Assembly (NCBI GenBank): GCA_963575645.1
Contig: OY754466.1
Location: forward strand, 34,008,001-34,072,000
Length of the DNA stretch: 64,000 nt
Origin: Xanthostigma xanthostigma
Taxonomy: Eukaryota; Arthropoda; Insecta; Raphidioptera; Raphidiidae
Reading direction: 5' to 3'
This document shows positions 1 through 11,341 of this stretch, one piece after another (position 1 is the first letter of the stretch; each line of letters opens with the position of its first letter). The position numbers and the translations under genes were made by a program. The notes beneath the pieces were generated by a model. It was not told the DNA's origin and did no database searches. It was given only the letters and a program-made list of their open reading frames with translations.

Positions 1-479
1 CATTTTTTATAATTTTTTGTACTGTATATAAAAACAATTAATAATAATTCAAAGAATTTATCGAGACAAGTTTATGTTTTTTCTTTTTTGTTTTTACCAA
101 AAATTTTCGACCACCTGAACCGTGTTGCCCAGGGCTGCAGCCTACTTATTCTGAATTCCAGATACGGCTATATATTTATTTCTATAGGGTTTAAGAATGT
201 TCAATTAAATTTCCATTTCAAATGATATTTTTGAAATCTATATTTAAAGCTGAAAATTTTATCAGAAACCCGGCATTCATCCATTAGTAAATTCGTCCCA
301 CTATATGGCGATACCATAGTTCGTCACAAACCCTATGTTTCTCAAGGCCTATTTGAGAGCAATTGTATTTTTGAGCTTATTATTGACCTGTGTCTAGCTG
401 GCGCCATTTACCAAATAAGAGCATTCTAAAAAAATCTTCAAAAATATAAATATAAACGGTGATCACAGAAATGAGTTAG
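1..479. other. A+T-rich intergenic DNA, nothing recognised
   Basis: No open frame, RNA gene or inverted repeat could be supported here. It is plain A+T-rich sequence leading into a Helitron-derived fragment. Confidence 0.5.
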
Positions 480-760
480 AATTCATTATAAATCCGAAAG
501 TAACTCTGTTTGTCGGTCTGTTACGATTTCACGGTTAAACCGCTGGGCCGATTATGGCGAAATTTAATATGGAGATACCTACTTTAAACTCTGGGGAAGG
601 GCATAAACTACTTTTTATCAAAAATTAGCCCCTAAGGGGGTTAAATGCCTTTTCATAAATTAAGGTTAAAAGTAAGTTTTCCAGTACTTTTAAAGCGAAA
701 TCTGGATGCGCCCAAATTATGTAATGGTACCGCAGAAACGGTGTTTCAACATCGTGCTGA
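480..760 (+). pseudogene. Helitron helicase fragment with attached non-coding leader
   Basis: From 644 the plus strand reads MPFHKLRLKVSFPVLLKRNL, then DAPKLCNGT. This is the stretch of Helitron Rep-helicase (PIF1-like) proteins that normally reads roughly LPHKL.LKVG.PV.LLRNL...LCNGTR. After NGT the frame is lost: a deletion joins it to sequence (735-760) that matches the later part of the same gene at 2385-2410. The 150 bases upstream (roughly 490-643) also match the flank of the other helicase fragment at 32796-32945, including the junction with the helicase start. The two loci are therefore copies of one mobile unit that had already captured or truncated the helicase. Not functional. Confidence 0.7.
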
Positions 761-823
761 CACTTACTAAGTCTATAGCACTTCATACTCTTATTGTAAT
801 TTTTTCTTTATTTATTTATTTTT

Positions 824-1055
824 TTAATAAAAAATAGAGAATAGTTACTTCTTACCACAACAAGTTTATTAGTGGATGTACATTTCGAGAGCTATGCTCT
901 CATCTTCAGCAATACACTAAACTTTAGTTTAGTGTATTGCTGAAGATGAGAGCATAGCTCTCGAAATGTACATCCACTAATAAACTTGTTGTGGTAAGAA
1001 GTAACTATTCTCTATTTTTTATTAGATTCAAACCACAGTGCTCCTAATATTTTTG
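824..1055 (+). mobile_element. Short foldback element, almost perfect hairpin (hammerhead-like motif)
   Basis: Bases 826-1024 form a nearly perfect inverted repeat with arms of about 98 bases and a 2-base loop near 925. A 12-base A/T-rich direct repeat (812-823 and 1056-1067) could be the target duplication, giving an asymmetric 3' tail at 1025-1055. The repeat is low-complexity, so this boundary is tentative. Each arm contains CTGAAGAT, a GAGAGC/GCTCTC stem, then GAAATG, resembling the CUGANGA...GAAA core of a hammerhead ribozyme with one extra U. The architecture matches the units at 3563-3798, 16799-17269 and 18031-18451. A Penelope-like or retrozyme origin is inferred. Confidence 0.6.
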
Positions 1056-1067
1056 TTATTTATTTTT

Positions 1068-1241
1068 AACTTCCCGCTTTAAAAAAAAAAAAAAAAAATT
1101 TTTTTTTTTTCAAAAATCGGGAAGTTATTGGTTTCACCCCGATTTTCGAAAATCGAGTTTTCGCCAGATCTCGACGTTTTGGGGTCCTAGGAAGCTATTG
1201 AAACTATTTTGGCGATGATGTCCGTAGGGCTGTATGTATGG

Positions 1242-1278
<37 letters not shown>

Positions 1279-2191
1279 AACCTTTTATATCTTTTGAACG
1301 GAGTGTCCGACTGAAACGTGGTTTGCGGCATCTGACGTGATCTTGGTGAACTTAGACTTCCTGAAAATTTGAAACGATTCGGCCCAAAAAATTTTGAGAA
1401 ATCTTAAAAAAACAAGTTTCAAAAATTTTTAAAAATTTGTTTTTGTAAAAAATTTTCTAAACTACTAAACCGATTAATTCCAAAAACTAATCAGCTCTTC
1501 TCCTTAACAAACTGCGTCGATTTCCGCAAACCGCATCAAAATCGGTTCATTTGTTCACGAGAAACCGTGAACGAAAAAATCGTAAAAAAGTGTTTTTTTA
1601 AAATGACTCTTAAAATTGTTATCAGATTGATTTTTTTGTAATAAATTACTTTCTTAAGCTAAAAAAACTGCGTCGATCGCCGCAAACCATATCAAAATTG
1701 GTTCATTTGTTCATGAGATAACGTGAACGAAAAATTAGGAAAAAAGTAATTTTTTAAAATTACTCGTAAAATTCTTATCAAATCGATTTTTTTGTAATAA
1801 TTTACTTTCTTAGGTTAAAAAAACTGCGTCGATTGCAGCAAACCGCATCAAAATCGGCTCATTTGTTCACGAGATATCGTGAACGAAAAATTTTTAAAAA
1901 GTGTTTTTTTTTAAATTTCTCGTAAAATTCCTATGAGATCGATTTTTCTGTATAAAATTACTTTTTAAGGTTAAAAAATTGCGTCGACTGCCGCAAATCG
2001 CATCAAAATCGCTTCATTTGTTCATGAGATATCGTGAACGAAAATTTCGTAACAAAGTGTTTTTTTTTGAGCTCGAAGAGCTAAAAAATAAACTTCTTGC
2101 TATATTTGACATATTTTTGAGCGTTTTGAACTCGAAAATAGCGGGAAGTTACAGGGATGGCCTGCAGGGTCAAACTACTTTTCAAATTTTT
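1068..2191 (+). mobile_element. Family A repeat, copy 1 (non-autonomous, 1.1 kb)
   Basis: The unit begins AACTTCCCGCTTT and has the inverse, AGCGGGAAGTTA, at 2139-2151, followed by a conserved tail ending in a T-run. After the first terminal motif comes an A-run/T-run that pairs back to a second GGGAAGTTA (near 1120), so the 5' end is itself a hairpin. A (TG)n stretch lies near 1242-1265. From 1509 there are four subrepeats of about 156 bp starting at 1509, 1666, 1822 and 1976, each carrying AACTGCGTCGAT...CGCAAACC and a GTTCA...TGAAC-type hairpin. No coding capacity. Near-identical to the inverted copy at 11342-12475; other copies at 25804-26940 and 13840-14390. Superfamily not recognised. 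Confidence 0.75.
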
Positions 2192-2302
2192 TTGTTTGTG
2201 ATAATTGTGCGACAAGCAACGCAACTGAAATTTGTATATACCATATTTGTAATATCCTGTAAATAGATTTCTATCTTAAAATACAGTATTCATTGAAAAA
2301 AA

Positions 2303-2412
2303 AAATGTAATGGTACACGTTTACAAGTTTCTGACTTCGGTCGAAATAGTGTTTGGGCTATTATAATTAGTGCGGCAATTCTAAGGAAACAGTGTTTCAA
2401 TACCACGAATAA
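2303..2412 (+). pseudogene. Helitron helicase fragment (second piece)
   Basis: The DNA from TGTAATGGTAC at 2305 onward matches, with substitutions, the middle of the helicase fragment at 32427-32795 (the part encoding CNGTRLQVSRLGQ...RAIIIND). The shared TGTAATGGTAC also occurs at 718-729, so this is a separate remnant rather than the simple continuation of the first fragment. Short, no intact frame. Confidence 0.55.
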
Positions 2413-2830
2413 TAAATAGTAATAATAATAAATTTATTGCACAAAAATACAATGCATATACGTAACGTCACAGCACAATTTATTGAAAAATTACCGTTTA
2501 AAAATTCATTTGTGTTGTAAAAATTCACTTACTGTTTATATTTTTTTAAGGGTTGCCTTTTAATATTTGCAGATAATTTACTATAAGCTAAATAGCTAAA
2601 ACTTTTTGGAGTCACGCTAAATTTGTGCAATGGTAAACGCACAAAGTTTTTATTCCTCATATCATGCGAATGAATTATACCAACGAATCTGCCTTTTCAA
2701 TAAGATTGCAATTTCCATTAAACACTGCTTTTGGGACAAACACTGGGAACTGGAATTAATTTAGAAAAACAATGTTTTTCGTACGGCCAGCTGTATGTAG
2801 TCGCTCCCGTGCATCGAATCCACAAAATTT
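2413..2830 (-). pseudogene. 3' end of a degraded non-LTR retrotransposon (LINE)
   Basis: On the minus strand a broken frame reads approximately HSHDMRNKNFVRLPLHKFSV, then a KSFSYLAYSKLSANIK-like run. This follows the pattern H.TR.K....P.......KSF...G.KLYN.LP..IK at the C-terminus of Jockey/CR1-type reverse transcriptase proteins. The plus-strand TAATAATAATAAATTTATTG at 2420-2441 would be the 3' tail read from the other strand. Several stop codons and frame changes make it an old relic. Clade not determined. Confidence 0.45.
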
Positions 2831-3551
2831 CCATGTTTTTGCAAAAGATGGTAAAACAAAAAACATTGTCTTAGGGGCCGTCTTAAATTAGTCTTGCTTA
2901 AATTTATGATTTTTTTAATCCATTATATCAATTGTACACACTGATTCCACGCGGACGAAGTCGTGAGTAAAAACTACTGAGTCTATAAGTTCAAGAGATA
3001 CCTAAATTGGGGGTTTACCTGTACAAGTATTACATCGTGTTACAAAGCCTCAACTCTAATTGGAAATGATTATGTACTACATTAACATGTCTGCATTAAT
3101 TAACAATAATAACGTATTCAAGTGTAATCATAGATTGTTCACTCTCTCTCTCATGTATGTGTGTGTGTCTCTCGCTCGTCTACTCATACGTGGTTTGAGA
3201 TATAACGCAAATATATCTGCTATTGCTGCTGCTTGCGATGTGTCTGAAAAATGCTAGGAAATTCCACGAAAAGTAAAAAGGAAAATATATCTGGAAAATT
3301 AATTGTAGATTATATATGCTCGGTCATGAGCGTCTCTTGACAAATTAAAATTTCTAAATCAGTAGTCGATATCCTGTTATTAACTCCTAAATACCACAAA
3401 AAGTCAACCTCGAATTGAGGTCCAGTGGGAGACACCATAGTTTCGATTGCATACTGTTTCTCCACAATCTGTTTTCTTTGTTCCATGTTTGGCTGAGGGG
3501 ATATTTAAAAGCCATGAAAAAAGTAAAAATACAAAATATTTATTTAAAAAA
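2831..3551. other. Intergenic, only a short degraded repeat end visible
   Basis: Near 2944 the sequence CACGCGGACGAAGTCG resembles a fragment common at insect Helitron/SINE ends. I see nothing else to support. Short open frames here have no recognisable protein character. Confidence 0.4.
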
Positions 3552-3562
3552 GATACGTACAC

Positions 3563-3798
3563 GTATATTAGATATCGTGTCCATCGATAATAGTTAATAA
3601 GAAAAAAATCGCAGATTTTTGGACAATAGTTATACCTATTTATAATTGTACGACGTTTCGTCTATAAATTTAGACTTTTTCAATTATTTAACAATAATTA
3701 TGAAAAATTTTGTACTTGAAAAAGTCTAAATTTATAGACGAAACGTCGTACAATTATAAATGTAACTATTGTCCACAAACCTGCGAATTTTTTCTTAT
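3563..3798 (-). mobile_element. Short foldback element with 11 bp target duplication
   Basis: Arms around 3597-3663 and 3720-3798 are inverted copies of each other, separated by a loop of about 45-55 bases. The 11-base GATACGTACAC occurs directly at both sides (3552-3562 and 3799-3809), which reads as a target site duplication and places an asymmetric tail at 3563-3596. The arms contain a GTCT/AGAC stem followed by GAAACGTCGTAC, preceded by TTGAAAAA, a degenerate form of the motif in the sibling elements. The tail (ATATTAGATATCGTGTC) recurs at 19470-19520. Likely retrotransposed because the duplication has variable length; the Penelope-like assignment is inferred. Confidence 0.65.
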
Positions 3799-4169
3799 GA
3801 TACGTACACAATTTTTTGTATTTGGGTACGGTGAACCTCAGTGTGGTGATATACAACAATACATTTTTATTTTTTTTTTCAAACATTTGTATATTTTTAA
3901 TTTTTAATGATATCGACGTTTCATTGGTCATATTAATTTACATTGGTACCTGCGTTTAAGTAGAAATTAATAATAATAATAATATAATAATGCGTTTAAT
4001 GTCCGTTTCTCGACTTTATGTCATAACAGACGTCATTCGCACCATTACTATTTTTTTTTCTACCACACTTCGTTATTGTCTACAATTTTTAAACTTCAAC
4101 TTAATTAATAGCAATAGGTGAATTAAGGAATTTTTAGGAAATTAAGGATAAGGTAGGCAAATATTGATC

Positions 4170-4403
4170 ATAGGAGTTTGACAGGTAATCGGCCATGGCC
4201 TTGAATAAGGAACCATCACGATATTTATCTGGAATTATCGCGGGAAACCATGGAAAACCTCAACAAGATGGCCGGTACAGGAATTACCGTTTCTCGGCGA
4301 GAGGCAGTAGCAAAAAGTCCGTCACATTTGCCCCCGCCGGGATTCGAACCCGGTACCTCCCGAATGCGAGTCTAGTGCTCTCACCTCTACGCTACCCCGC
4401 TCG
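4170..4403 (-). mobile_element. tRNA-derived SINE
   Basis: On the minus strand the head (about 4403-4338) has an A-box-like TAGCGTAGAGGTGAGAGC and a perfect B-box GGTTCGAATCC at 4340-4350. The anticodon stem does not pair, so it is not a working tRNA. The body carries TGGTTTCCCGCGATAATTCC and GGATGGTTCC-type sequence and ends in CAAGGCCATGGCCGATTACC, a conserved SINE body/tail combination I know from several insect orders. The 3' boundary is approximate. Confidence 0.7.
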
Positions 4404-4708
4404 GTAGTAGGAATTAATATTGCTTAGCTGTTAGCGTGGTTGAACAAGAAACTGCGAGTAGCTGAGTAATTGCCAAATTGAGATACAGTTGATAAATCGC
4501 GCGTTTTTGGTACGAAAAATAGAATGCGCTGTTCATAAAAGACCGAGCACACTTAACCAGCACGGATCAGAAAAGCCTGTTGGTGAAGCACTTGCAAACA
4601 GTAGCCTGTAACCTTCAACAACCATTGACCGTTAGTCTTTCACCTGCAATTTCCGTCTAGGTGTGCTGAACCGAATCTAGTGTGCTAGTGTGTCGTTTTC
4701 ATTATCTA

Positions 4709-5149
4709 AAGGCCGCTGCACACGAGGCTACAAAGGCTGCTAGATTCATTGCTAGATTTGCCTACTAGTTTTCTTGATTGCTGTTAAGTGCTCGCTTCAC
4801 ACGAGACTATTTTTCAAGCTTGTTTTGTGGATAGGTCTGGTGCGCGCGCAGTGACAGTTCGAATGTAAACACAGAGCAAAACGCGTCTGTTGATTTACTC
4901 TGAGCAGAATGACGCCATGTTGATTTGTTGGCGTTTGTTCAAGTGCCCATGTGACAAGATACTGCTTCCTGATTGGTTTTTGCTCATACATAGCAGCAGA
5001 TCTAGTAGGGAAAATAGCCCCTGTTCTAATTTTAAAACCTTTCTTGTGAGCTAGCAGGCCAGCCCGCAGTGACGTCATTTCCAGCTCCGTACCCAGCCTA
5101 CCGGCCAGCAGAACTAGCAGCGTTTCTAGCCTCGTGTGCAGTGACCTTA
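4709..5149. mobile_element. MITE with about 35 bp imperfect terminal inverted repeats
   Basis: The left end AAGGCCGCTGCACACGAGGC is mirrored at the right by GCCTCGTGTGCAGTGACCTT, with similarity continuing inward (CTGCTAG motifs). Related subterminal pieces (CTTCACACGAGACT, GCAGTGACGTCA) occur inside. It has no coding capacity and is less A+T-rich than its surroundings. No convincing target duplication could be read, so the superfamily stays open. Confidence 0.65.
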
Positions 5150-6288
5150 GATTGATAGGGTGAACTCAAAACCTTTTTCTTGACTTCTTCCTCTACCTTC
5201 TCTTTACACAACATCGTCAAAATAAAAAAAAAATCTTCCACAGAACTTACAGAATAGGCCTCGCGTGGGCTGTGCATGGCCTGGCTGTCCTCAATATGCT
5301 CATCTACAGCTCATCTACCCACAAGTAGAATAGACCGACTGATCTGAACACAAATTCGTCTGTACATACCACTAAAATCGCCCACGCGGTATAAGCACTG
5401 AACAGTGAACAGCACTAACGGAATGTTTGGGAACTGACAGTTCTATTACTGGCAACGGTTGCCCATCAAAGATAATGAAGTTATACTATGTCTACCTATA
5501 TCTGTACATAATATGCCATACAGAATAGAGAACAGGGCAATAGGCATTTCTAGAGAGTAATCAAGGTTATGTTAGGTGACACACAACAACTTAATATTAT
5601 TACGTCTCTGTGACGCAATTGTTTATGAATAACGTTGTTAATTTGTATACAGTTGATTTATTTATGGAAGAATTTTAACAAATGGATAACGTCTGACTTT
5701 TCTATAGTGCGAAAAAAAGCTCTGTAAGATGGTGTACCGTACATGTTTTACTTTATTTCCCTAAGACAAAAAATTGTTTGTAACTATTAACATAGAGGAA
5801 AAGGTGTATGCTGTTTTTGCGCAGAATAATATGAAGAATCGAAAAAAAATACATTTCAAGCCACTAGGTTGTTGAGTGGACGATATTAGTGTCTATCCGA
5901 AGCGTCGTTCAGGGTATGAACAAAACTGTATGAACAAAACTGTTTTTTCTGTGGTGGAGAATATTTATTTAATCTTATAAAACACGTTCACAAACATAAA
6001 TAATAAACGAACAAACTAAAAAAAAACCTCTCTTGATAAATAAAATAAAACAATACCGTAACAGAAAAACCACTAAGTAATAACATAAGAATTCAACGTC
6101 ACTACTAATAATTAATCTATGTACACAAAAAATTTCACTATTATACACTGTATTTATATACACAAAACAAGTCACTAATGAAAGTCCACACACGCTAAAC
6201 ACGACTGAAAGTCCATTATACACTATAACAGTCCATATAACACTTGAACAGTCCATATATACACAATATCACGACTAAATGTCTACCT
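5150..6288. other. Intergenic, no supported gene
   Basis: Mixed A+T-rich sequence. A loose repetition of ACAGTCCATATA-like words occurs at about 6180-6290, just before a hAT insertion. The longest open frames are low-complexity and match nothing I recognise. Confidence 0.4.
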
Positions 6289-6296
6289 ATATACAC

Positions 6297-6801
6297 CAGG
6301 GATGTTGCGAATATTCGCATCCGCATCCGCATATGCGGAACATTCGCATCGATTTAGACATCCGCATCTTCATCCGCATCCGCATAAATCGATGCGGAGC
6401 TGATGCGAATGCGGATGTGTAGCAGGTTGCGACAAGAAAGAAAGTATTCCAAGTGAACAGTTATTTAGTAGCCCGGGATTAATAGACGAACCCTTGCGAA
6501 ACAGACTGGAGCCCGAAAAGGCGGCTATCCTTCTTTTCATTAAAGATAATGCTCCACTATTCAAATTTAATTACTAAAATAATTTATTATAATCAGTAAT
6601 AGTAGGTAATTTACTCACTACTTTATTATTAAGTATAGAAAGGATGAGGATTACTGTCTTTTTATTTTTTTTTTAGCCACACATAAGTTTTTTTGGTACA
6701 GATCCGCATCCGCATCTGCATCCGCGGATGTCATCCTCCTAAAATCCGCATCCGCGTCCGCATCCGCGGATGTGAAAAAATCTGCATCCGCAACATCCCT
6801 G
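6297..6801 (+). mobile_element. hAT deletion derivative with 8 bp target duplication
   Basis: The element starts CAGGGATGTTGCG and ends CGCAACATCCCTG, and is flanked on both sides by the same 8 bases ATATACAC (6289-6296 and 6802-6809), the hallmark of the hAT superfamily. Subterminal regions are packed with GCATCC/GGATGC hexamers in both orientations, presumably transposase-binding repeats. Between them lies the C-terminal coding tail of a transposase (6437-6577). A 505 bp non-autonomous unit made by internal deletion of a larger hAT. Confidence 0.9.
6437..6577 (+). pseudogene. C-terminal fragment of hAT transposase (dimerisation domain)
   Basis: The plus strand encodes 46 residues ending in a natural stop. 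It contains SEQLFSSPGLIDEPLRNRLE followed by PEKAAILLFIKDN. This matches the hAT C-terminal dimerisation pattern S.R.FS.AG.I....R.RL.PE....LLFLK.N, with some key residues changed (SEQLFS instead of SERVFS). It lacks the N-terminus and catalytic core, so it is a relic of the parent element. Confidence 0.75.
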
Positions 6802-6809
6802 ATATACAC

Positions 6810-8754
6810 CAAGATTTATCTGCACTTAGTAAATTTATATTTAAACTGCACTTGATGGTCTGATAACAACACAGCTTCATTTATTTTGAAATGCACGTCT
6901 TCGCTGCACCGTGTCCAAATCGCGGCTCCCCTACTCATTGTAAGCCATTCTATTTATATCTTCTCGTCGCCGTGCGGGTCAAATATCGGCCGCGACACGC
7001 AATTCCGCCGTCACTTTTGTGTTGTGTTTCATTCTACGCAATACAAAGCAGTGTGGCTTCCTACTTGTACACAAAACCGCATGCCCCTGTTTAATGTCCT
7101 ATTGATAGACCGACACCGATGTTTTAGGAAGCCAAGGCCGGGAAGCGTATGTGTTACAGTACTTTTGTTTTAGGGTTTTGTAAAAAGTAAGACTAAATTG
7201 TTTTCTAGTTTATATTAATCAATCATAGAACTTGTTTTTTTAACCAACTTCAAAAATAGAGACTGTCAATTCGTCACGTATATTTTTTTTAATGTTTGTT
7301 CAACTATAACAAAAAATAAAAAAAAGACACCCTAGTGGCCATATTTCGGTCAATTTTTAACCCAAAACATTTTTTGACCCATCATTTTAAAGAATACTTT
7401 ATCTACTGTTTTCTATAAAGCCAATGCCTATACCTATATCTGACCCAAAAACGAAATTTATATTCAAAAAAGCAAAAAAAAACAAAAATCAAAATTTTGA
7501 TTTTTTTCCTTTTTCAACATTTTTGGCATAAAAAAAATGTTTTAAAATTTTTATAATAAGCCATTTCGATGGGAAATTCAATTCTCTACAAAAAGGTTCA
7601 TATAAAGTATATCGAAATTTGCGAGATATATTGAAAAGACTGAAAAGGGTGCATTTTCACCCCTATCTTAAGTTTACACACTCTAGTTTAATAGCAGTCT
7701 GCGGTTTTTTCTTCTTAAATGACCCATTGACCGATTCCTGCAATAAAAATCCGTGAGCGTCTATATACATATCGATTATTACCATATGTCTTTTTTAAAT
7801 TGGTTCAGCCGTTTCAATTGATTCAAAAAAGTATTTCTTATGCATGTTACCTCATACCTTCAGCATCTATAAACCAATTTTGATTATTTTTTTTGTTTAA
7901 TAGGAAACACTTTCTAAGTGGTCTCACTTAAATTGTACTAAAATTGGTTCAGCAGTTTTTTTTCTAATTTAGTATTGAAATATTAAGAAAGAAGGCTGTT
8001 AATAACGTGCAAAGTACGTTTTGCAAAGCCACCTAACGTAAAAGATAAAAAAAATAACTTAAAAAAAACCACTCTAAAGTGTAAAATAATAAACTGTTGA
8101 GGTCGGTGCCAAAACAGAAGTACATAGGTATATAAAATGTTATACCTAGTACCTACCTAATTAAATTAGCACAGATCTCAAAACTTCACTATTTTTCGTA
8201 TTTTAGTGGCCTTTTTTGAAGAAGGTTTAATTTAATTTTTTTTTTTTTAACATTAAATTCATTAATCGTGGTAAAAATAACTTTTAATTAGACATTAAAT
8301 TAATTTTTATATCTTTTATTTAAAATTCTTTAGAAATGTAGATTGTATGGAGTGTAAATCGAAGTTTTATAGCACCGTTTTTTTTTTTGTTTTTAATTAA
8401 AACTTGAAATTTCGAAAGATCTAAAATACCGTTTAATGTATAAATGAATGCATATTTAATACAATGCTTGTACAAAATATTGTACAACATAGATATTATA
8501 AGTTTTTACAGCCTACAAAATAATATAGATCGTAGTGAGTCGCTATACAAAGTGTTTCAGAACTAGTAACGTTGAGGATTTTGAAGATCTGTGAATTGGC
8601 AAATTGTTCACGAAATTTTTGCACCGTTTTTATTTTCGAAGTATATAAATCAAGTTTAAACAACCCCTGTGTTAATAATTATACTTTACATTTTTGTACA
8701 TACCTACTACAAAAATTTATAAATTTTTAATACGTCACGCGCGCTCGGAAACTC
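6810..8754. other. Intergenic A+T-rich DNA with faint repeat traces
   Basis: At 7234-7260 a phrase like TAACCAACTTCAAAAATAGAG recalls the repeat at 63471-63700 (ACCGACTTCAAAAAAAG). The stretch 7700-7960 contains sentences of the type 'ACCGATTCC...AAAATTGGTTCAGC' that also appear near the window end. These suggest an old shared repeat, too diverged to delimit. No gene seen. Confidence 0.4.
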
Positions 8755-9349
8755 AATACAATACAATACAATACAATATCTCTTTATTTATAACCATAGT
8801 AGGTATAAATTGAGTCAATATAAGATCAGATACAAAAAAAAAAATATACAATCGGATACAAATGCTGAATTAATATAAAAACGTAATTACAATAAAAACT
8901 ACTTTATTCAAAATTTAAAAACTCGTTAATAGAGTAAAAGCAGCCTGCCACTAAGAACTTTTTTAATTGTTTTTTGAATTTATCAATATTATCTATTTTC
9001 TTTAATTCATCTGGCAATTTATTATACAATTTTAAAGCGCAACATAATGGACCGTCATTACAGAATGAAAAGTGCTGTTGGGGAATTAATAATGCTTCTC
9101 TGTGTCTTGTTTCATAACTATGTCTGTCTCCAACTATTATGAATTTACTTTTATTTGTTTTTACATGCACAATTGCACTATAAATATACCCGTATAGAGA
9201 TGGAACAGTTAGTAATTCTTGATTTATAAAAGTTTCTCTGCAGGAATGTCGAAAAGGTAATTGAAAAATCAATCTTATACATTTCTTTTGCATTATAAAT
9301 AGCTCTTGAGCTTTAGTACTGCATCCCCAGCAGATGATACTCTCGGCGC
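8755..9349 (-). mobile_element. 5'-truncated non-LTR retrotransposon (LINE), reverse transcriptase C-terminus
   Basis: Minus-strand coding runs from about 9349 (frame open through IICWGCSTKAQELF) to a stop at 8904. The last 129 residues include MQKKCIRLIF, DRHSYETRHREALLIPQQ and LKLYNKLPDELKKIDNI...FYSINEFL, the C-terminal signature of Jockey/CR1-type reverse transcriptase proteins (H.YTR......P......GIKLYN.LP..IK....FK..LK..L...FYS..EFL). Downstream is a short 3' UTR and, at 8755-8776, a (TATTG)n tail on the minus strand instead of poly(A), pointing to a CR1/L2-like group. The remaining frame is intact, so insertion is fairly recent. Confidence 0.8.
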
Positions 9350-9529
9350 GGCAAGAAATATATAAGAAAATGTTAAGAATTTTTGAGTAAAAAAATGTAG
9401 ATTTTTATTTATTTTACTTTTTTCGAATAATTTCAAGTTATCTGAATGGTAGGCTTTTATATTTAAGCGAATTTAAGTTCTATTGCACCTTTCTGATCAC
9501 CGTATAAACAAGTAGATTAGGAGTTATGA

Positions 9530-9825
9530 TACAAAAATGTGAAAGTGTTACTTTTAATTTTTATTCTTTGAATAGCTTTGAGACTACTTGACCGATTGAC
9601 TCCAAAATTTAATCAGATAACAATAATCAGTTCACAATAAACCCTGTCGAATGACGCAAACCCGATTTCAATCGGTTGATTCGTTTTAAAGATATAGGTA
9701 GTACGACAAAAATTTGTTTACAGACATACAGACGTCCACCCGAAAATAGTGAGAATAGTTTCTTAGCACCCCGAAATGTCGAGATCTGCTGAAGACTCGA
9801 TTTTCGAAAATCGGATCTTTTTATT
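9530..9825 (-). repeat. Diverged partial relative of family A
   Basis: Contains ACCGATTGACTCCAAAATTT, a CAAACCCGATTTCAATCGG stretch, CATACAGACG, and near 9779 TGTCGAGATCTGCTGAAGAC followed by TCGATTTTCGAAAATCGG. The same order occurs, inverted, in family A (CGACGTTTTGGGG..., TTTTCGAAAATCGAG). An old related element with no intact ends. Confidence 0.5.
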
Positions 9826-11341
9826 TTTTTAAAAATATTTAATAGTGGAAAACTAAAAGAAAAAATTAAAATAGTTGTGTTAACTTGTATCTTGCAGATC
9901 TTTCCATTTATGTCACAAAAACCCAATAGAAATAACTTTCTGAAAAACAACATAAAGAATAGTATTTTTTAGAAAATCAACTTTTCTCGTTATCAATTTA
10001 ATTCGACTCGCATTGTTATTAATCTATTCAAATTGATATTTTCGGCGAATCAAAAATCGATTCAGTATTTACTGAATGTCACAGACCTTCTGCATAGGCA
10101 ACAACGATATTTTTCTATGATTTATAGACCCATGGTCACTTATGAAAGTATAGTATATCAAACATGCTAGTTATCAATTTTGGAGGGAGGATTAGTTCCC
10201 GGACGGATCCTCTTTTTTGCCGCCAATAGCCTACTGACTGCGCTTATCAATAACAAAATATCTACATTTCAAAAATCTAAATTATATGGCATATAATACA
10301 CAAACTTATATAATCCGGTTATAATGATCAGAACCCGGTGAATATCGCTATAATTCGGACCTCGTAGTAATCGTAAAAACTCGATATAGCGGCATGAATG
10401 ATGGCTCCTAATAATATTAACAAACTGAATTTTTTCGTATAATTTGTCGTTGAAATATTTCTTAATTAAAAGTTAAATTATTCGATATTTGGTTAATCAT
10501 ATCTATATTCTCGTTAGTGTAATAAAATGGGTATATTTACACATACCGATTTATCAGAGGCTTATTCAGATTCGCAAATGTAATTATAATCGCTATCTAA
10601 CAGATCATAAAATTTAAATTCCATTCTATAACCCTTTCATAAAACGTAATGCCTCGTAATTTACTGCGGGCACTTAATGAAAATAAGGGCTGTTACGTTA
10701 AGACCGTCGGCTGGTCGGACGTTGCGTGCCGCTAGGGGTTACCATCTTCACTGGCTTTGACACATCACAATTTAACGTCGTGTTTTCGTTTTGCCTTTGA
10801 CTGAACTAGGTTTTGACAAATCTCGAGTTCATTACTGCAGTGATATAGAAAATTAACTAAAAACACAGAAATAACTTTTAAAAGTATGAAACTTCTTTTT
10901 GAACTATGTATATTACATAAAATGACCTTTTTTTAAGTCTATATAATTTCTGTTTGTAAATTACAGTTCAGTAAGGATGCTCGGCCATCGTGCTCAAGCG
11001 GTTAAACTGCGTGTCGTGAAGTTTTATTTAAAACTTATACTATGCTGAAATCTATGTTAAATAATTTAACATGGATTGCAGTATAATTGAAATAATTATT
11101 ATTAGTCCAGTCAGTGCATAGAAAAAACGGCCAAACCTGGCAACAGCACCAATTAGCACTGTAGGTTCTACTTACCCTCGACTTCAAAGTTGTCAATGTG
11201 CCGAGGATGAAATTTTTTTATTAAAAATAAGTATTGGAACAGATAGAATGACTAATTCTAAGCAGCTTTTGTTCTGTAAAGTTTTTACTTAAAGTCAGTA
11301 CTTTTCGACTTATTCGAGAGTGGAAACGTTAATTTTTCAAC
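9826..11341. other. Intergenic; one small hairpin
   Basis: A weak inverted repeat lies at about 11041-11085 (CTGAAATCTATGTTAAAT with ATTTAACATGGATTGCAG). Around 10680-10800 the sequence is locally richer in CpG but has no open frame of note. No gene supported. Confidence 0.4.

Noticed and set aside
10981-11020. GCTCAAGCGGTTAAACTGC as a tRNA A-box
   Set aside because: No B-box or cloverleaf follows at a suitable distance.
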